From: Caldilineae bacterium
Lineage (GTDB): Bacteria > Chloroflexota > Anaerolineae > DUEN01
Assembly (NCBI GenBank): GCA_011176545.1
Contig: DUEN01000021.1
Coordinates: forward strand, 1-64,000
DNA length: 64,000 nt
Direction of reading: 5' to 3'
Positions 26,761 through 35,390 of this stretch are shown here, piece after piece. Positions within the stretch are counted from its first letter, which is position 1. Each line of letters begins with the position of its first letter. The notes beneath the pieces are model-generated. The model was not told where the DNA came from. It ran no database searches and saw only the letters and a list, made by a program, of their open reading frames with translations. The position numbers were made by a program, and so were the translations under genes.

Positions 26761-27311
26761 CGCCTGGCCCTGTGTCTCCTGATCCACTCGACCAACCAGG
26801 ATAAGTGCAGCATCTGAGCCACCTCGCAAAGCCATCGGGGAAGCCGGGTGCGAAGCCTCTGACGCTGAGCCACCGCCAACCCCGCCAGGGTGGCCGCGAT
26901 CATCCAGCGAACCTCGGGCGCACCGGTCAGCGCGACGACCCCACACGTCAGATCCACCGGCCGCATGAAGAGCACCAGCACAGCCTTTCGCTGGAGCGCG
27001 GCGACGGCGACCCCGGCCAGGAGCGTATAGACGGCCGTCACCCACATCGGCAGGAAGCCGCTTAAGGTGATGTATAGCAAAGCCCCCCAGGTCAGCAACA
27101 CATCGACGAGGAAATCATACCGCCCCAGTAAAGTGGGACGCCGCGCACGCCGGGCCAACCATCCGTCCAGCGAGTCGCCGACCCAGGCGATCAACGTGAT
27201 CGTAACCGCCATAGGCAACGCGCTCGCCCCTCGCGTTGCCCCCAACCACACCAGCCAAAGGGCGACAAGGCCACGAAATAACGTCAATAAGTCCGCAGCA
27301 CATGCCAACAT
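26757..27311 (-). CDS. CDP-alcohol phosphatidyltransferase family membrane protein
   Basis: Integral membrane enzyme (184 residues) of the family that swaps CMP for an alcohol on CDP-diacylglycerol. The metal-binding motif is seen at 46-70: D46, D49-G50, A53-R54, G63, D66 and D70. The usual spacing between the glycine and third aspartate is three residues; here it is two, a one-residue shortening that may alter activity. The substrate cannot be assigned. The gene sits between a receiver-domain protein and the K+ channel, overlapping the latter by 4 bases. Confidence 0.8.
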   Translation of the reverse strand: MLACAADLLTLFRGLVALWLVWLGATRGASALPMAVTITLIAWVGDSLDGWLARRARRPTLLGRYDFLVDVLLTWGALLYITLSGFLPMWVTAVYTLLAGVAVAALQRKAVLVLFMRPVDLTCGVVALTGAPEVRWMIAATLAGLAVAQRQRLRTRLPRWLCEVAQMLHLSWLVEWIRRHRARR

Positions 27312-27354
27312 GACCCTATCTCCCTTGTTAACGCGTGGCCACCATCGTGACCCC

Positions 27355-27744
27355 TCAGGCGCCGGGGGGTGGCAACAGCTCCTTTACCCGTTTCACGATG
27401 TCTCCCACCCGCACCGGCCGCGCCAGCAACGCCGACACCTGGCCCTCTAATGCCGCATACGCTTCGCGTTCAAAGGTTCCCGTTATTAGAACGACCGGAA
27501 TCCCCGGTAACGCGCGAATGAGATCGCGCACGCGATCCGGCGCGGCGAAGTCATCATGCCATACGTCCAGCAACACGAGCCGGGGAGCCACCCGAGAGAG
27601 AAGCACCGCCTTCAGGCCGTAACGCAGCCCCGGCAGGGCCATGACCTCGTATCCGGCCTCCTGTAACTCGGCCAGCGTCAACGCGCGGGCCTGCCAGTCG
27701 GCCGCGATCAACAGGATATCCCGTACGATCGGCCCCTTCCCCAT
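27355..27744 (-). CDS. Degenerate receiver-domain (CheY-like) protein
   Basis: A stand-alone receiver fold of about 129 residues: beta strands DILLIAADW, RLVLLDVW and PVVLITGT, and a C-terminal helix. The acidic pair that normally follows strand 1 is missing (AADW). A candidate phospho-acceptor Asp remains (LLDVW). The conserved Lys-Pro is Arg-Pro (LLARPVRVGDIV). Classical phosphorylation is therefore doubtful. ATG 27744 follows AAGGTGGGG; a GTG at 27750 is an alternative. No histidine kinase is nearby. Confidence 0.7.
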   Translation of the reverse strand: MGKGPIVRDILLIAADWQARALTLAELQEAGYEVMALPGLRYGLKAVLLSRVAPRLVLLDVWHDDFAAPDRVRDLIRALPGIPVVLITGTFEREAYAALEGQVSALLARPVRVGDIVKRVKELLPPPGA

Positions 27745-27771
27745 CCCCACCTTCAGGGGGCTTTCCCATGA

Positions 27772-28065
27772 TCAATCGATCCCCCACGACTTGCGCATCT
27801 CCATGATCTCGTTCAATTCCTTGCGCCCGAACACCTTGGGCTTCTCTTCCACGGGCTCCTCTTCCTTCGACTCGGACGAATCGTCCGAATCGGAAGCTTC
27901 GCCGGCGACGTGGATGGCGACGCGTGAGAAGAGCCTGCTCACGGAAGATGAACCGCAGGTCGGACAGGCCAGAGAGTCCTCCTCTTCCTCCGCCGCCTGA
28001 AAGGTCGCAAACCAGTGATCGAACCGATGTCCACATGCCGCACAACGGTACTCGTATAAAGGCAT
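27772..28065 (-). CDS. FmdB-family zinc-ribbon protein
   Basis: Small putative regulatory protein of 97 residues with the FmdB opening MPLYEYRCAACGH. Two CxxC knuckles (C8/C11 and C34/C37) would bind one zinc, followed by an acidic Ser/Asp/Glu-rich linker and a basic end. Its exact role is unknown. AGGAGGGAGGC lies directly before ATG 28065. The longer open frame to 28311 covers the palindrome and terminator and is not coding. Confidence 0.88.
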   Translation of the reverse strand: MPLYEYRCAACGHRFDHWFATFQAAEEEEDSLACPTCGSSSVSRLFSRVAIHVAGEASDSDDSSESKEEEPVEEKPKVFGRKELNEIMEMRKSWGID

Positions 28066-28138
28066 GCCTCCCTCCTGCTGGCCAGCGAAATGGTCAATGG
28101 GTACGCTTATAGGTTGGAATATCCGACGTAGCCCTCTC

Positions 28139-28166
28139 GTAGGGGTGACCAGCCGGTCGCCCCTAC
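28139..28166. repeat. GTAGGGG-family palindrome upstream of fmdB-like gene
   Basis: A 28-bp imperfect palindrome beginning GTAGGGGTGACC and ending GGTCGCCCCTAC. It shares its core with the copy at 24997-25024. Intergenic, between the lon terminator and the zinc-ribbon gene. Confidence 0.7.
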
Positions 28167-28230
28167 AGGGCACCCGCCGTTTCCCGAAAGTCATGTTTGT
28201 GTGCTGCTTTATCCAGGCGAAGGTCAGAGG

Positions 28231-28265
28231 TAAAAAGGCCGGGAGACGCCCTTGTCCCCCGGCCT
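28231..28265 (-). terminator. Intrinsic terminator of lon
   Basis: Minus-strand AGGCCGGG (28265-28258) pairs with CCCGGCCT (28243-28236), followed at once by a run of T ending TTTTTA. It lies about 70 bases after the lon stop. A textbook rho-independent terminator. Confidence 0.8.
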
Positions 28266-28335
28266 CTCCCACGCGAGGGGATGGAACGCCGCGAAGGGCA
28301 TTCCATCCCACCGTTGGGATCGACTCCTCCTCACG

Positions 28336-30846
28336 TCATTCCGACACCTCCAAGTCATGCCCGTGGCCATTGGCGGAGATCTTCTCCGACTCCGGCCTGT
28401 GGTCGCCGGAGGGGGCCTCCCCAGTAGCGAGCTGCGGCTGCGGCCGCAACGCGGCCTCCAACACTTGATCGATCCGCTCGACGAAGATGAAGTTCAGCTC
28501 CTCGCCCACATCCTCCGGCAGATCGTCCAGGTCCGCCTCGTTGCGCTGCGGCAGGATCACCGTCTTCAGCCCCGCGCGGTGGGCGGCCAATACCTTCTGC
28601 TTCACGCCGCCGATGGGCAACACCTGCCCCCGCAGGGTGATCTCGCCGGTCATGCCCACATCGGCGCGCACCGGGCGACCGGTCAGTAAGCTGACCAGCG
28701 CCGTCACCATGGTGACGCCCGCGCTGGGGCCGTCTTTGGGGATCGCCCCCTCCGGCACATGGATGTGGAAATCACTGTGCTCGAAGACGTCCTCCTCGAT
28801 CCCCAGATCAGGCGCGTTCGCCCGCACCCAGCTATAGGCGATCCGCACCGATTCCTCCATGACGTCGCCCAGTTGACCGGTCGTGACCAGGTTGCCCTTG
28901 CCCTTCATGCGGGTGGCTTCGACGAAGAGCACATCGCCGCCGACCGGGGTCCAGGCCAATCCAGTGGCCACACCCGGGGTCTCCGTGCGCAAGGCGGCCT
29001 CGAAGAACACCTTGGGCTTGCCCAGGTACTCGCGCACCACCTCCGGCGTGACCTCGACCCGCTCCACCTCGCCCGCGGCGATCTTCACGGCCACCTTGCG
29101 GCACACGCGGCCGATCTCGCGCTCCAGGTTGCGCACGCCAGCCTCACGCGTGTAATCGCGGATGATCTGGCGGATGGCCGCTTCGGTGAACTCGATCTCG
29201 CCCTTGCGCAGGCCGTTGGCCCGCCGCTGACGAGGAATCAGATACCCCTGAGCGATACGGATCTTCTCGTACTCGGTGTAACCCTCCAGCTCGATGATCT
29301 CCATGCGGTCGCGCAACGGCGCCGGGATCGGCTCAAGCTGATTGGCCGTGGTGATGAAGATCACGTCGCTCAAGTCGAAGTCCACGTCCAGGTAGTGGTC
29401 GCGGAAGGCATGGTTCTGTTGCGGATCCAACACCTCCAGCAGCGCGCTGGCGGGATCGCCGCGCCAGTCCATGCCGATCTTGTCCACCTCGTCCAGCATG
29501 AAGACCGGGTTGCGCGTGCCAGCCCGCTTGATGGCCTGGATGATGCGGCCGGGCATGGCGCCGATGTACGTGCGGCGGTGGCCGCGGATCTCCGCCTCGT
29601 CCCGCATGCCGCCCAGGCTCATCCGGGTGAATTTACGGCCCAACGCCCGCGCGATGGACTTGCCCAGGCTGGTCTTGCCCACGCCGGGCGGCCCTACGAA
29701 GCATAGGATGGCCCCCATGGCCTCCTGGACATCCTCCTCGCGGCCATCCTCTGACTCGATGCCGCGCTCCTTGACCAGCTTGCGCACCGCCAGGTACTCC
29801 AAGATGCGATCCTTGACCTTCTGCAGGTCGTAATGATCCTCATCTAACACCTGGCGAGCGTGCTCGATATCCAGGTTGTCCTCGCTCAGCTTATTCCACG
29901 GCAGCTCAACCAGCCAATCCAGATAGGTCTTAATGACGGAGTACTCGGCGGCCTGGGGAGGCATCTTCTCCATGCGCTTCAGCTCGCGCATGGCCTCCTT
30001 ATACGCCTCCTCCGGCAGGCCAGCCTCCTCGATCTTCTGTCGGTATTCCTCGATCTCCGCCGTCTGCTCGTCCGTCTCCCCCAGCTCCCGACGGATCGCC
30101 TCCAGCTGCTGGCGCAAGAAGTACTCGCGCTGCTGCCGGCTCATCTCCTCCTGCGCCTCCTCGGCAATCTTCTGGCCGAGGGTCAGCACCTCCTTCTCCC
30201 GCGTCAGGTGGGAGATGAGCATGCGCATCTTTTCTTTCAAATCGTCGGCCTCTAGCAGCGCCTGCTCCTGCTCCACCTCCAGCCGGGCGTTGGCCGCGAT
30301 CATGTAGACAAGCTGCCGGGGATTATCGATCTGATCCAGGAAGGCGCCCACCCCCTCCGGCAGGTTCGGCATGAGGGCCAGCACCTCCTTGGCGATCTGC
30401 GTCAGGCTGCGGCGGAGCGCCTCCGTCTCCACATCGTCCTCGACCTGATCGGGCGCCAGCACAATGCGCGCCTTCAGGTAGGGCTCCGTCTCCGTCCAGG
30501 TCTCGATCTTGAAGCGCTCCAGCCCCTGGATCACCACCTGCAGGGTGCCATCGGAGGTGCGGATGACCTTATGAATAAGCGCGACGGTGCCCACCTCATA
30601 GATCTCGCCTGGCATGGGCTCCTCAATGGAGGGGTCCTTCATCGCCACCAGGCCGATGAGGCGGTCCCCCGCCAGTGCATCCTCAACCAGCTTCACCGAG
30701 CGCGGGATACCGACGGCCAGGGGCATGATGGCGAACGGCACCGCGACGGTGTTGCGCAGAGGGAGGATCGGCAACTCCTCTGGCAATCGCTGGAGGATCT
30801 CCCGATACTCCTTCTCAAGGGCCTCTCCACTCTTAAACATCATCAT
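28336..30846 (-). CDS. lon: ATP-dependent protease Lon
   Basis: Cytoplasmic AAA+ serine protease that degrades damaged and regulatory proteins. From this start it has 836 residues: an N-terminal LON substrate domain (about 25-230), a coiled-coil middle, an AAA+ module with Walker A GPPGVGKT near 385 and Walker B FMLDEVDKIG, and a protease domain with the Ser/Lys dyad (DGPSAGVTM near 708; GGVKQKVLAA near 750). A frame open to 30912 exists, but GGAG seven bases before ATG 30846 favours this start. It groups with dnaJ and hsp20 as the proteostasis genes of the window. Confidence 0.95.
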   Translation of the reverse strand: MMMFKSGEALEKEYREILQRLPEELPILPLRNTVAVPFAIMPLAVGIPRSVKLVEDALAGDRLIGLVAMKDPSIEEPMPGEIYEVGTVALIHKVIRTSDGTLQVVIQGLERFKIETWTETEPYLKARIVLAPDQVEDDVETEALRRSLTQIAKEVLALMPNLPEGVGAFLDQIDNPRQLVYMIAANARLEVEQEQALLEADDLKEKMRMLISHLTREKEVLTLGQKIAEEAQEEMSRQQREYFLRQQLEAIRRELGETDEQTAEIEEYRQKIEEAGLPEEAYKEAMRELKRMEKMPPQAAEYSVIKTYLDWLVELPWNKLSEDNLDIEHARQVLDEDHYDLQKVKDRILEYLAVRKLVKERGIESEDGREEDVQEAMGAILCFVGPPGVGKTSLGKSIARALGRKFTRMSLGGMRDEAEIRGHRRTYIGAMPGRIIQAIKRAGTRNPVFMLDEVDKIGMDWRGDPASALLEVLDPQQNHAFRDHYLDVDFDLSDVIFITTANQLEPIPAPLRDRMEIIELEGYTEYEKIRIAQGYLIPRQRRANGLRKGEIEFTEAAIRQIIRDYTREAGVRNLEREIGRVCRKVAVKIAAGEVERVEVTPEVVREYLGKPKVFFEAALRTETPGVATGLAWTPVGGDVLFVEATRMKGKGNLVTTGQLGDVMEESVRIAYSWVRANAPDLGIEEDVFEHSDFHIHVPEGAIPKDGPSAGVTMVTALVSLLTGRPVRADVGMTGEITLRGQVLPIGGVKQKVLAAHRAGLKTVILPQRNEADLDDLPEDVGEELNFIFVERIDQVLEAALRPQPQLATGEAPSGDHRPESEKISANGHGHDLEVSE

Positions 30847-31360
30847 GTGATCACTCCACTCGTCACCCAGGGAAGACCATATGGGAATCAACATGCCTTT
30901 CATCTCTTTCATCGCGTCGTATCGCTCAAGGATTCATAGCGTCGAAGTCGCCGCGCTATCCCTTTCCCTTCCATTATCGAGAGGGGCAAGAGCTTTTGAA
31001 TCCAGGGCTGCGCGGACGGATTCCTGGACACAGCCGCCCTATGCGGCTGATCGGGTTCCGCGACAGCCGCGCCGGGGTTGGGCCAGCACGGCGGCAGGCG
31101 GGTGGCAAGCCGCTGTCCTGGGCCCGGAGCAGGCGGCAGTCACGAGATCGTGCTGCATGCCTCTCAACGGTGCTCAAGACATGGGCTTCGCATGCGTCCA
31201 AACGACCAGGGCCGGAACGGCACTGTCGCCTGCAACGCAGCGGCGCGACGCCGGGATCCCAACCATCCCGACGCGCTTTGCCCCTTGCCACGCCGCACTC
31301 CCATTAAACCACGCGGGTGTAAGGATTTCATCAGAGGCGCATTAGCATTTCGTTAGAGCG

Positions 31361-31454
31361 ATATTCCACCGCAGAGACGCGGAGGACGCAGAGTCAAGCC
31401 CATCGATCCCTCGTTTTGTCCCCTCCGCGTTCTCTCGTCTCCGCGGTGAGATAT
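31361..31454. mobile_element. Small inverted-repeat element (ACCGCAGAGACGCGGAG type)
   Basis: The left arm starts ATATTCCACCGCAGAGACGC and the right arm, read in reverse complement, starts ATATCTCACCGCGGAGACGA. This gives an imperfect terminal inverted repeat of about 33 bp in a 94-bp unit. Arms of this kind recur widely in bacterial genomes as short non-autonomous elements. No coding capacity. Confidence 0.6.
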
Positions 31455-31530
31455 GGATCATCGTCGCGCCTCTCGCGTTGCCCCTGCTCTCTTCCGATGA
31501 TACAATGCCATCGCTTTGAGAGACATTTAT

Positions 31531-31634
31531 GTAGGGGTTCGGCGGCGCTGCCCCCCTCTTCTGAGGGCGTATCTGACTTATGGACTGGCTACCAAATAGC
31601 GAAAAATGTAAGGGGCGCACGGCCGTGCGCCCCC
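31531..31634. repeat. Two GTAGGGG-family palindromes in tandem
   Basis: The first copy (31531-31557) starts GTAGGGGTTCGGCGGCG and is degenerate. The second (31608-31634) starts GTAAGGGGCGCACGG and has a near-perfect right arm CCGTGCGCCCCC. They are separated by 50 bases and lie before the ubiB-like gene. Confidence 0.65.
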
Positions 31635-31671
31635 GGACGATTGTGTTGCTTGCTCCAGTCTCGAGAGAGAA

Positions 31672-31694
31672 ATCCTCAGATGCGCTCTGAGGAT
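31672..31694 (+). promoter_or_regulatory. Hairpin just upstream of the ubiB-like gene
   Basis: ATCCTCAGA and TCTGAGGAT form a perfect 9-bp stem around TGCGC, ending 17 bases before the start codon. It may affect initiation or protect the 5' end. No partner regulator is evident. Confidence 0.45.
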
Positions 31695-31711
31695 ATCGCG
31701 TAGGGGAGCGA

Positions 31712-33376
31712 ATGCTCGTGCTTTTCCCACTAAGGCAGCCCCGGCGCCACTTTCAACGCATGCAGCAGATCACGGAAGTGCTGCTCCGCCATGGGATGGG
31801 CTACGTGGCCGCTCAGCTCGGCCTCCCATTGCCGCGCCGGATCCAGCCCGCCGCGCCACCCCCGGAGACGGCAGCCGCGCGGGTGCGCGCCGTCCTGGAG
31901 GACCTCGGGCCGACCTTCATCAAGCTAGGCCAGATCCTGAGCACGCGCGCCGATATCCTGCCAGCTGAATGGGTCGAAGAGCTCTCGCGCCTTCAAGATC
32001 AGGTGGCGCCCTTCCCCATGGACCAAGTGCGAGCCCAGATCGAGGCCGAGTTAGGCGCCCCTCTGGAGACGCTATTCCGTTGGTTCGACCCTGAGCCCAT
32101 CGCCGCCGCCTCCGTCGGACAGGTGCACAGGGCAGAGCTCATGGATGGAATGCAAGTGGTCGTGAAGGTCCAGCGTCCCGGCCTGGTGGACGAGGTGGAA
32201 GGAGACCTCGCCGTGTTGACAGAGATCGCCCGCCTGGCGGAGGGGCGCACGGCGTGGGGGAAGGTCTACTCCTTTACCGAGCTGGTCGATCATCTGGCCC
32301 GCGAGATGCGGGCGCAGCTCGACTATACCGTCGAGGGACGCCATGCGGAGCACGTGCGCGAGGTCCTGGCCGACGATCCCGACGTGATCGTGCCCGCGGT
32401 GTATTGGACCTACACCACGCCGCGCGTGTTGACCATGGAATACATCGAGGGTGAAAAGCTCTCCGACGTGATCGCCCGATGCCCTCCTCTGGAGGAACGT
32501 CGGCGCTTGGCGCTGCTCCTGGCACGCGCCATGACGCGCCAGGCCCTGCGGGACGGGGTCTATCACGCCGATCCACACCCGGGCAACCTGCTGGTCACGC
32601 TGGACGGCCGGCTGGTCTTCACCGATTTCGGGCTGGTCGGCTTTCTGGATGAGCCGCTTCGAGACGCCTTGATCGGCCTGGTCATGGGGATCATCGAGCG
32701 CGACGTGACGGGGATGTCCCTCGCGTTACAGGACCTGGGCGTCTTGACGCGCCCCGTACCCCAGCGAGCCCTTCAACGCGACCTCCAGCGCCTGCTCCAG
32801 CAATACTACGAGATCCCCCTCAGCCAGATCTCCATCGGGCAGACGCTGCAACAGATGCTCTCGCTGGCCATCAAATATGGCGTGCAGGTGCCCCCAGAAC
32901 TGGGACAGCTCTCCCGGACGCTGATCACTCTGGAGGGGGTCGTCCGGCAACTCGACCCCGATCTCAGCCTGATGGAGATCGCGGAGCCCGTCGCCGTCGA
33001 GTTGCGCCGCGAGCGGTTCTCCATGGAACGTATCAGCCGCGAGCTGCGACGCAACGCCATCATCACCGCCCGGCTGCTGGACCAACTCCCGACGCGACTA
33101 CAGGTCCTGCTCCAGCGACTGGAGGAAGGGCGGCTCCCTGTCATCATCGAACAGGGCGATCTGGATCGGAACCTGCCTCAGATCGGCCGGCTGGTCAACC
33201 GACTGGCGGCCGCGCTGGTGATATCTAGCACACTGCTCACCGCGGGGGTCCTCCTGGGCCTCGGCGCGGCGCCGACGTGGAAGGAGGTCTCCCTCCCCGG
33301 GTTGGTCGGACTCCTCCTGGGCTCCCTGGGTGGCGCCTGGTTAATGTGGTCGATCCTGCGATCCGGACGCCTATAG
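31712..33376 (+). CDS. UbiB/ABC1/AarF-family atypical kinase
   Basis: Member of the ADCK/UbiB ATPase family linked to isoprenoid-quinone biosynthesis and membrane lipid handling (554 residues). Family marks are FIKLGQILSTR (the KxGQ motif), the alanine-rich loop PIAAASVGQVH, the lysine of VVVKVQRPG, the catalytic HADPHPGN, and DFG in FTDFGLVG. Two C-terminal hydrophobic helices (about 495-550) anchor it. GGGGAG lies four bases before the ATG. In this menaquinone-type respiratory context a quinone role is plausible. It is convergent with lgt, six bases apart. Confidence 0.92.
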   Translation: MLVLFPLRQPRRHFQRMQQITEVLLRHGMGYVAAQLGLPLPRRIQPAAPPPETAAARVRAVLEDLGPTFIKLGQILSTRADILPAEWVEELSRLQDQVAPFPMDQVRAQIEAELGAPLETLFRWFDPEPIAAASVGQVHRAELMDGMQVVVKVQRPGLVDEVEGDLAVLTEIARLAEGRTAWGKVYSFTELVDHLAREMRAQLDYTVEGRHAEHVREVLADDPDVIVPAVYWTYTTPRVLTMEYIEGEKLSDVIARCPPLEERRRLALLLARAMTRQALRDGVYHADPHPGNLLVTLDGRLVFTDFGLVGFLDEPLRDALIGLVMGIIERDVTGMSLALQDLGVLTRPVPQRALQRDLQRLLQQYYEIPLSQISIGQTLQQMLSLAIKYGVQVPPELGQLSRTLITLEGVVRQLDPDLSLMEIAEPVAVELRRERFSMERISRELRRNAIITARLLDQLPTRLQVLLQRLEEGRLPVIIEQGDLDRNLPQIGRLVNRLAAALVISSTLLTAGVLLGLGAAPTWKEVSLPGLVGLLLGSLGGAWLMWSILRSGRL

Positions 33377-33382
33377 TCCTCC

Positions 33383-34276
33383 TTAGCTCTGAGCCGGAGC
33401 CCCAGGCTCGTCAGATGACGTAGCCGACTCGACGGAAGGCGTCGGCAGCGGCCGCCGGTGGTTGATGTATAGCCCGACGAGAGCGAAGAGGATGGCCAGC
33501 AACGCGATCCATTGAGCGGTAGCCATGCCCCCTATCGTCCACGCATCCGGCCGCAGCATCTCGATAAAGAACCGTCCCACGGGATACCAGATGAGGTAGA
33601 GGAAGAAGACATCACCGTTCCGCAGACGATGAGCGAAGCGCCTGCCGATCCAGAGCAGTAACGCAAAGCCGATGAGGTTCCACAGCGATTCGTACAGGAA
33701 AGTGGGATGAAACCGTGTCGTCTCCACCGGATACTTTTGGAGATCGAGGTACTCCCCGTAACGGTGCTGTGCATCGATCTTCAGTCCCCACGGCATGGGG
33801 TTCTTCATAGGGGGACCATAAAGCTCCTGGTTCATGAAGTTGCCCCAACGCCCGATGGCCTGGGCCAGCAAGACGCCCGGGGACACGATATCCAGCCAGC
33901 GCCAGAACGAGAGTTTATGGCGCCACGTGTAGATGAAGATGGCGAGGACGCCCCCGACAACGCCTCCGTAGATGCCCAGGCCGCGAAATCCGCCCTTCCA
34001 GAAGGCGATGATGTCGATCGGATGCTCCTTGTAATAGTCCCAGCCGACGAATCCGCCAGCGGGACGGGAGATGACGTGATACAGGCGCGCGCCGATGATG
34101 CCCAGAAGCAGACACCACACCAGGATATCCCAGGCGCGCTCCGGGTCCTCACCTCGACGCCGGGCCTCCGCGGAGGCGACCACAGCGGCCAGGACCGCGC
34201 CGGTGACGATGAAGAGGCCATACCAGTGAATCGTGATCGGACCGATGGTCATAGCAGGCGGGAAAGGTGGCTGCAT
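33383..34276 (-). CDS. lgt: Prolipoprotein diacylglyceryl transferase
   Basis: Membrane enzyme that adds diacylglycerol to the lipobox cysteine of prolipoproteins, the first step of lipoprotein maturation. The 297 residues have about seven helices, the signature GRWGNFMNQELYGPP and the conserved GFRGLGIYGGVVGG and IHWYGLFIVTG segments. The C-terminus carries a short hydrophilic tail. GGAGAG precedes the ATG. Its product would process the lipoproteins encoded nearby at 20562, 35391, 36904 and 43063. Confidence 0.95.
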   Translation of the reverse strand: MQPPFPPAMTIGPITIHWYGLFIVTGAVLAAVVASAEARRRGEDPERAWDILVWCLLLGIIGARLYHVISRPAGGFVGWDYYKEHPIDIIAFWKGGFRGLGIYGGVVGGVLAIFIYTWRHKLSFWRWLDIVSPGVLLAQAIGRWGNFMNQELYGPPMKNPMPWGLKIDAQHRYGEYLDLQKYPVETTRFHPTFLYESLWNLIGFALLLWIGRRFAHRLRNGDVFFLYLIWYPVGRFFIEMLRPDAWTIGGMATAQWIALLAILFALVGLYINHRRPLPTPSVESATSSDEPGAPAQS

Positions 34277-34658
34277 AACGATCTCTCCTCTCTGTCGATC
34301 GGTACACGGACCCGCCTGAGAGCTCTCAGAGCATGTCTGGGTAGAGTATAAAAAGGTCCGGCATCTGCCCTACCGAATGGCGTGTTGGCAACCATCACTC
34401 TGGGCTCCCAGGACGGGATATCTCCTTGGCTCGTCTACAGAAAAGTTCTCTCCGTCGATCAAAGTGCGACTTCCAGAGATGAGCCTGTCTCGTTCGTCGC
34501 CGTGGAGAAGATGATAGCATGTCCTTGGTAGATGGCAAGCTGCGACATGCCGTCTCCCGAGAACGAGTTGCATCCCGCGGCCTCTCCTGCTACACTGTGC
34601 TCATCCGAAGTCGTACGGTCACAAGCTTTCCGCCTACAGAAAACCACGAGGTGTCGAG
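34277..34658. other. Intergenic region between divergent lgt and small zinc-ribbon gene
   Basis: About 380 bases. The lgt side holds a TATACT-like -10 box on the minus strand near 34350 without a good -35. No convincing frame or repeat-family member is seen. Confidence 0.45.
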
Positions 34659-34916
34659 ATGTGTGAAGCCGATTCCCTGTCACTGTCCCTCTCACCGGAG
34701 GAGAGGGAGCTGATCGCCTTGTTGCGGGAGGAGATGGGACTCCCCGATGATGAAGCTGTATTGCACATGCTGGTGCGTCAGGCCGCGCAGCGCGTGGCCA
34801 TCACGTGCCCTTCTTGTGGCCACTACGCTAAACGCACCGCCGAAGACGAGGCGCGGTGCCGATCATGCCTCTCCGTGATCAAACTCGTGGAAGGGATCTG
34901 GCAGGTCAGCGGATGA
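34659..34916 (+). CDS. Small zinc-ribbon protein, function unknown
   Basis: An 85-residue protein. The N-terminal half is helical and acidic (SPEERELIALLREEMGLPDD), resembling short DNA-binding or oligomerisation helices. The C-terminal half is a zinc ribbon with CPSC (50-53) and CRSC (67-70). GAGGT lies about six bases before the ATG. Codon use matches its neighbours. No named family recognised. Confidence 0.65.
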   Translation: MCEADSLSLSLSPEERELIALLREEMGLPDDEAVLHMLVRQAAQRVAITCPSCGHYAKRTAEDEARCRSCLSVIKLVEGIWQVSG

Positions 34917-35034
34917 GGCTCGACGGCGCGTAGCGCGTTCAGGCCTCTTGCGCCCCCCTCTAGGGCCTGATATGCCTTATGAGAGATCTCCCTTTCATTG
35001 ATGATAAAGCTGAACGGCAGAACATATGTTTACA

Positions 35035-35063
35035 TTGACAGTAAAACAAATTTAAGCTAAAAT
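35035..35063 (+). promoter_or_regulatory. Strong promoter at the head of the cytochrome island
   Basis: TTGACA at 35035-35040, a 17-base spacer and TAAAAT at 35058-35063, in a locally AT-rich patch. The first gene downstream starts at 35391, so the leader would be about 320 bases. The boxes match those of the nuo promoter exactly. Confidence 0.7.
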
Positions 35064-35390
35064 ATCGCTGACTTCTATGCGTTGGATATCTCCTGGAGGC
35101 ACGTGGCGATCCAGTTCACTGTATTGTTGCATCGGACAGTATCTCCCAGAACGTGTCCGAGAAAGACCGACTGAGTCACCATTAGGCCTTAGAGAAACCG
35201 ATAGGAACACGATGTACCGTGCTTTGCCATCAATCGCCTCCGCTTCGAGCGGAGGGATCTTCAGTCAGGCTCACAGGTGAGCCGTTCCCTTAATCGGATT
35301 TTGTCCCTAGCCACACCTTTATCCATAATCGGCCGTTCCACAGAAGTTGTGGATCATAACTCAATCCTTATAAGAGGGGAGGTCATCATC

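Larger units (their letters stand above)
30847..31711. other. Long intergenic region between divergent lon and ubiB-like genes
   Basis: About 860 bases without a convincing gene. The first 450 bases are GC-rich and structured, and short frames on both strands look random. From 31361 it holds an inverted-repeat element, two GTAGGGG-family palindromes and a leader hairpin. I cannot assign the 31000-31340 part. I saw no tRNA, 6S, tmRNA or RNase P signature in it. Confidence 0.6.

Noticed and set aside
27312-27354. Promoter for the phosphatidyltransferase gene
   Set aside because: Only 43 bases with no recognisable -35/-10 pair; co-transcription with the upstream receiver gene is simpler.
28759-29706. 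315-codon plus-strand frame over lon
   Set aside because: Antisense shadow of the Lon AAA+ and protease domains.
30974-31356. Short frames on both strands between lon and the ubiB-like gene
   Set aside because: Arg/Pro/Ser-rich, mutually overlapping frames with no domain or start signal.
31540-31560. tRNA T-arm-like GGGGTTCGGCGG
   Set aside because: No acceptor stem, D-arm or anticodon arm at the right distances; it is part of a palindromic repeat.
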